Positions 5,039-6,880 of a stretch of DNA of 6,880 nucleotides are shown one piece after another. The DNA lies in NCBI GenBank assembly GCA_031419455.1, contig JANOKS010000137.1:1-6880 (forward strand), given 5' to 3'. Source of the stretch: UBA7672 sp031419455. Its GTDB lineage: Bacteria > Pseudomonadota > Alphaproteobacteria > Caulobacterales > Hyphomonadaceae. The notes under the pieces were generated by a model. The model made no database searches. It was given only the letters and a program-made list of their open reading frames with translations, and had not been told where the DNA came from. Every line of letters starts with the position of its first letter. The first letter of the stretch is position 1. A program made the position numbers and the translations under genes.

Positions 5039-5732
5039 CGCTAGGCGCTTTCGCAAACAGGTTTCCCTTCGGGACGTCGCCGATGCTGCAGAACAGGCAC
5101 TAGAGGAAGTGCACAAGACGCTTTCGCGCTCAAAACTCGTCGCCGCAAATCGGTTAGATGAGCACTATGAGCAAGCCGGCCGCCTCGCTAGCACGCTGTG
5201 GGACCTCAGCCGCGCTCTTGACCCAATGCGGCGGGCTGCTTGGAAGCGGCCTGGCCTGTCTTGGGCCGAAATCGCTGAGATGCAGGAGGAAAATGGTAGT
5301 GCGCGCCCAGGTAAGCGAGAGGCGGCGCTGCGGCGCCTTGGGACCGCAGCCGCCGAGGCGAAGGCGGCGGTGGAGAAGCACCATTTCGACCACATCCACG
5401 GCAAAAATTTTGAGAAGTTTGCGGCCGGCATTCATCATCCCAACTTGGAAGAGCGGGAGGTGTGGCAGGACATCGCCGACAAGACGCCGTTCAGGACCTG
5501 GAGCTGGATCCAGAGGCTTCGAAAACCGCCTAGTTTAAGGGGGCGGCCCAAGGGCAGCGGTAGTTATAAGGAGGCGGATGAAAAAGCGCTTTTCGAGATG
5601 AATAAGCTCATCGAGAGCGGGTTATCACCCCTCAAGGCGGCGCACCGCTTGGTCGACCAACTCCCCGGCGGTGGGACACCGCATAGCAAAGCGCGACGCC
5701 TTCGCAGGCGCGGGGAGAAAAAATCCACCTGA
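5031..5732 (+). CDS. Basic accessory protein with AT-hook-like motif, coupled to integrase
   Basis: I do not recognise this 233-residue protein as a named family. Residues 12-60 are helical and charged and may form a coiled coil. Residues 77-83 (SWAEIAE) look like one helix of a DNA-binding fold. Residues 170-176 (RGRPKGS) match the AT-hook core, followed by a helical stretch, EADEKALFEMNKLIESG and SPLKAAHRLVDQ, that resembles a helix-turn-helix. The last 15 residues are strongly basic. The ATG lies inside the integrase 3' end (8-nt overlap) with GAGG six bases upstream, so the two are probably co-translated. A DNA-binding role in integration, excision or early control is an inference from the motif and the position. 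Codon use in the middle is less GC-biased than in the integrase. Confidence 0.8.
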   Translation: MGSARRFRKQVSLRDVADAAEQALEEVHKTLSRSKLVAANRLDEHYEQAGRLASTLWDLSRALDPMRRAAWKRPGLSWAEIAEMQEENGSARPGKREAALRRLGTAAAEAKAAVEKHHFDHIHGKNFEKFAAGIHHPNLEEREVWQDIADKTPFRTWSWIQRLRKPPSLRGRPKGSGSYKEADEKALFEMNKLIESGLSPLKAAHRLVDQLPGGGTPHSKARRLRRRGEKKST

Positions 5733-5771
5733 TTTAATCTCCGTGGCGGCCACCCGCCGGTGCGCGGCAGC

Positions 5772-5810
5772 TTCTCCGTATCCGCGCTGCTCAGCGCGAA
5801 CGACGGAGAA
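5772..5810 (+). promoter_or_regulatory. Composite hairpin enclosing the alpA-type ribosome-binding site
   Basis: An outer perfect 8-bp inverted repeat, TTCTCCGT (5772-5779) with ACGGAGAA (5803-5810), encloses an inner perfect 7-bp repeat, CGCGCTG (5783-5789) with CAGCGCG (5792-5798). Short internal loops separate the stems. The outer right arm contains GGAG (5805-5808), the ribosome-binding site six bases before the next ATG. In mRNA this fold would hide that site, and the DNA form could equally be an operator for a dimeric repressor. The structure is directly visible; the regulatory role is inferred. Confidence 0.6.
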
Positions 5811-5814
5811 CGAG

Positions 5815-6003
5815 ATGCTCGACAACACCCGGATCTCTCACACGATCCCCGACGCCTGCCATGCGACCGGCCTTAGCCGTACGACGCTCTATGAAGCCAT
5901 CAAGGCGGGGCGCCTCACACCGCGCAAGTGCGGCAACCGCACGCTGATCCTGCATGAGGACCTGAAGCGCTTCATCGAAAACCTGCCGGCGCAGGCAGCT
6001 TGA
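5815..6003 (+). CDS. AlpA-type helix-turn-helix regulator / excisionase-like protein
   Basis: AlpA-type proteins are small winged-helix DNA-binding proteins of satellites and prophages that activate excision genes or act as recombination directionality factors. This one has 62 residues. The helix-turn-helix occupies residues 9-36 (TIPDACHATGLSRTTLYEAI then KAGRL), followed by the wing PRKCGNRTLILHEDLKRFIENL, the standard pattern of the MerR-like excisionase fold. The ATG at 5815 is chosen because GGAG lies six bases before it and it gives the family's normal length; the open frame reaching back to 5671 adds only non-homologous sequence. It follows the previous gene after 82 noncoding bases that hold a large hairpin. 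It probably controls the integrase direction or the downstream replication genes. Confidence 0.88.
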   Translation: MLDNTRISHTIPDACHATGLSRTTLYEAIKAGRLTPRKCGNRTLILHEDLKRFIENLPAQAA

Positions 6004-6006
6004 CCG

Positions 6007-6336
6007 ATGCCAGATAAAGAGAAACCCACCGACGCTGGCAGGCGCGGTGGGCTCCAAAATCTGCCGGCGCGAACCAGCCATTTAAACCTAACCCATCTCC
6101 CCTTGATCTTCAACGCGGGGCGGTCAGCCTGGCAGCTCGCCTGCCTTTCTTGTGCCCTGCCTAAGCGGGCTCTGCCGCCGACCGGCACCGACGTTGGCGC
6201 GCTGGGCCCAAACCTCTGCATCGCTAACGCTGCCATTAAACAGCTAACCCTCACCCTCCTCTTGGACATGCAGGCGCAGCTGAACGCTGCGGGCGTCGGC
6301 CACGTCACCATACACTTCTCGATGGGTGGCGCATGA
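6007..6336 (+). CDS. Hypothetical protein between AlpA-type gene and prim-pol
   Basis: This 109-residue reading frame starts three bases after the AlpA-type stop and ends with TGA overlapping the prim-pol ATG (ATGA), a junction that supports translation through it. I recognise no family. The first 35 residues are poorly biased in codon use and coincide with a strong hairpin. The second half, including CIANAAIKQLTLTLLLDMQA and ending VGHVTIHFSMGGA, has better GC-rich third positions. No signal peptide or membrane helix is evident, although residues 76-88 are hydrophobic. No convincing ribosome-binding site precedes 6007, so the true start may be downstream, for instance the ATG encoding Met88. 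It may be a small protein with only its 3' part coding, or a leader whose translation feeds prim-pol. Confidence 0.45.
   Translation: MPDKEKPTDAGRRGGLQNLPARTSHLNLTHLPLIFNAGRSAWQLACLSCALPKRALPPTGTDVGALGPNLCIANAAIKQLTLTLLLDMQAQLNAAGVGHVTIHFSMGGA
6025..6051. repeat. Strong hairpin just after the AlpA-type gene
   Basis: CCCACCG (6025-6031) pairs with CGGTGGG (6045-6051), and inside it CGC (6033-6035) pairs with GCG (6042-6044), giving a 10-bp stem with one bulged A and a 6-nt loop. On the rightward strand it is followed by CTCCAAAAT, so it is not a standard intrinsic terminator. On the leftward strand it is followed by TTTCTCTTTATC and could terminate antisense transcripts. It may attenuate or stabilise the transcript between alpA-type and primase genes. 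Confidence 0.5.
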
Positions 6337-6880
6337 TCGACCTGAACGGATCTGCGGCGCCGGGCTCTGACAACCGGCTCGCCGACGCAGCGTTGGAGTA
6401 TGCGAGCTCCCGTGGTTTTTCCGTTTTCCCGTGTCGCGACAAACATCCCCTGACCCCGCACGGCTGCAAGGATGCGTCCGCCGACGCGGCCCAGATTGCG
6501 ATGTGGTGGGAGCGCTTTCCCGACGCTAACATCGGTCTTGCGACGGGCAACGGCGTTCTGGTCCTCGACGTTGACGGCCCCGAAGGTGAGGCGAGCCTTG
6601 CAGCGCTGCTCGCCGTTCACGGACCCCTTCCCGTCACGCCGGAGCAGCGCACCGGCAAGGGGCGTCACGTGCTACTCAGCGTGGAAGCAAAAACGAAGAA
6701 CACCTCCAGCAAGCTCGGTGCGGGCCTCGATACGCGGGGCGATGGTGGCTACATCATCGTTGCGCCGTCCATCCACCCCAACGGGAAGCGCTATGGGTGG
6801 GTCGTCGGCCGCAGCCCCTCGGAGATCGAGATCGCCCCAGCGCCGGAGTGGCTGATCGCCAAGCTGGTGAAACCAAAGAC
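6333..6880 (+). CDS. Primase-polymerase (prim-pol) N-terminal domain, cut by window edge
   Basis: The reading frame is open from the ATG at 6333 to the window end, giving 182 codons. It matches the bifunctional primase/polymerase domain of the archaeo-eukaryotic primase superfamily, which synthesises RNA or DNA primers for plasmid and phage replication. Residues 17-34 (ADAALEYASSRGFSVFPC) are the usual N-terminal helix and strand. LVLDVDG (77-82) carries catalytic Asp79 and Asp81. TGKGRHVLL (107-115) carries the conserved His112. LDTRGDGGYIIVAPS (132-146) carries Asp133 and the GDGG turn. In such elements a helicase domain of the D5/RepA kind usually follows, either fused or as the next gene; that part is outside the window. 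The start overlaps the previous stop as ATGA. The protein would replicate the excised element. Confidence 0.9.
   Translation, partial: MIDLNGSAAPGSDNRLADAALEYASSRGFSVFPCRDKHPLTPHGCKDASADAAQIAMWWERFPDANIGLATGNGVLVLDVDGPEGEASLAALLAVHGPLPVTPEQRTGKGRHVLLSVEAKTKNTSSKLGAGLDTRGDGGYIIVAPSIHPNGKRYGWVVGRSPSEIEIAPAPEWLIAKLVKPK

Larger units (their letters stand above)
3660..6880. mobile_element. Second integrative element: int, AlpA-type regulator, primase (satellite- or plasmid-like, partial)
   Basis: Five consecutive rightward ORFs begin with a P4-type integrase and end in a prim-pol domain, with an AlpA-type regulator between. That combination is characteristic of P4-like phage satellites and of integrative elements that replicate after excision. 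The genes are closely packed, with overlapping starts and stops. The left boundary must lie between the DUF411 upstream region and the integrase, but no tRNA or tmRNA end is recognisable there, so 3660 is approximate. The element continues beyond the window, and no packaging, capsid-remodelling, conjugation or defence gene can be seen yet. Confidence 0.7.

Noticed and set aside
4214..5116. 300-residue leftward ORF opposite integrase 2
   Set aside because: It lies wholly antisense to a well-supported integrase with all catalytic residues; long antisense frames are expected in GC-rich genes.
5671..5814. Extended N-terminus for the AlpA-type protein
   Set aside because: The extension overlaps the previous gene, lacks a ribosome-binding site and exceeds the family length; the ATG at 5815 has GGAG at the right distance.
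5889..6668. 259-residue leftward ORF opposite the AlpA-type and prim-pol genes
   Set aside because: It is antisense to two recognisable genes, has no motif, and is explained by GC-rich codon bias.
6472..6855. 127-residue rightward ORF inside prim-pol
   Set aside because: The overlapping frame carries LDVDG and DTRGDGG motifs of prim-pol; this one is an arginine- and serine-rich shadow.

Overview
The window is GC-rich DNA, most likely from an alphaproteobacterium. The reasons are strong G/C third-position bias in the clear genes, a PagL-type protein with the HLSHGQILG form I associate with alphaproteobacteria, and two P4-type integrases of the kind common in that class. The lineage is an inference; I could not run a search.

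The window appears to be a short piece of chromosome held between two mobile elements. Left (1-1757): the right-hand end of a genomic island. It holds the first 44 codons of an IS256-family transposase (leftward, running off the window), a P4-type tyrosine integrase (leftward, 360-1568), and a noncoding stretch with four TACCAACA repeats that look like integrase arm sites. The island abuts the 3' end of a tRNA-Leu(CAG) gene (1758-1842, leftward), which has its own promoter and an intrinsic terminator.

Middle (1758 to roughly 3530): probable chromosomal backbone, all leftward. It carries a DUF411/CopG-type copper-binding protein, a PagL-family lipid A 3-O-deacylase, a small exported protein whose start overlaps the pagL-like stop by one base, and the tRNA. 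These are envelope and metal-related housekeeping or stress genes. A cluster of long palindromes (3536-3652) lies upstream of the DUF411 gene.

Right (about 3660-6880): the front end of a second mobile element, all rightward. The order is P4-type integrase, a basic protein with an AT-hook-like motif, a 62-residue AlpA-type helix-turn-helix protein, an unrecognised 109-residue ORF, and the N-terminal prim-pol domain of a primase-polymerase that continues past the window. Start/stop overlaps (8 nt between the integrase and the next gene; ATGA into prim-pol) and short gaps suggest one early module: integration/excision, control, then autonomous replication. Integrase, AlpA and primase together are characteristic of P4-like phage satellites and related integrative plasmids. 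The sequence shows no capsid, packaging or conjugation gene, so the type of element is undecided. The most distinctive regulatory signal is a composite hairpin (5772-5810) whose outer stem contains the alpA-like ribosome-binding site.
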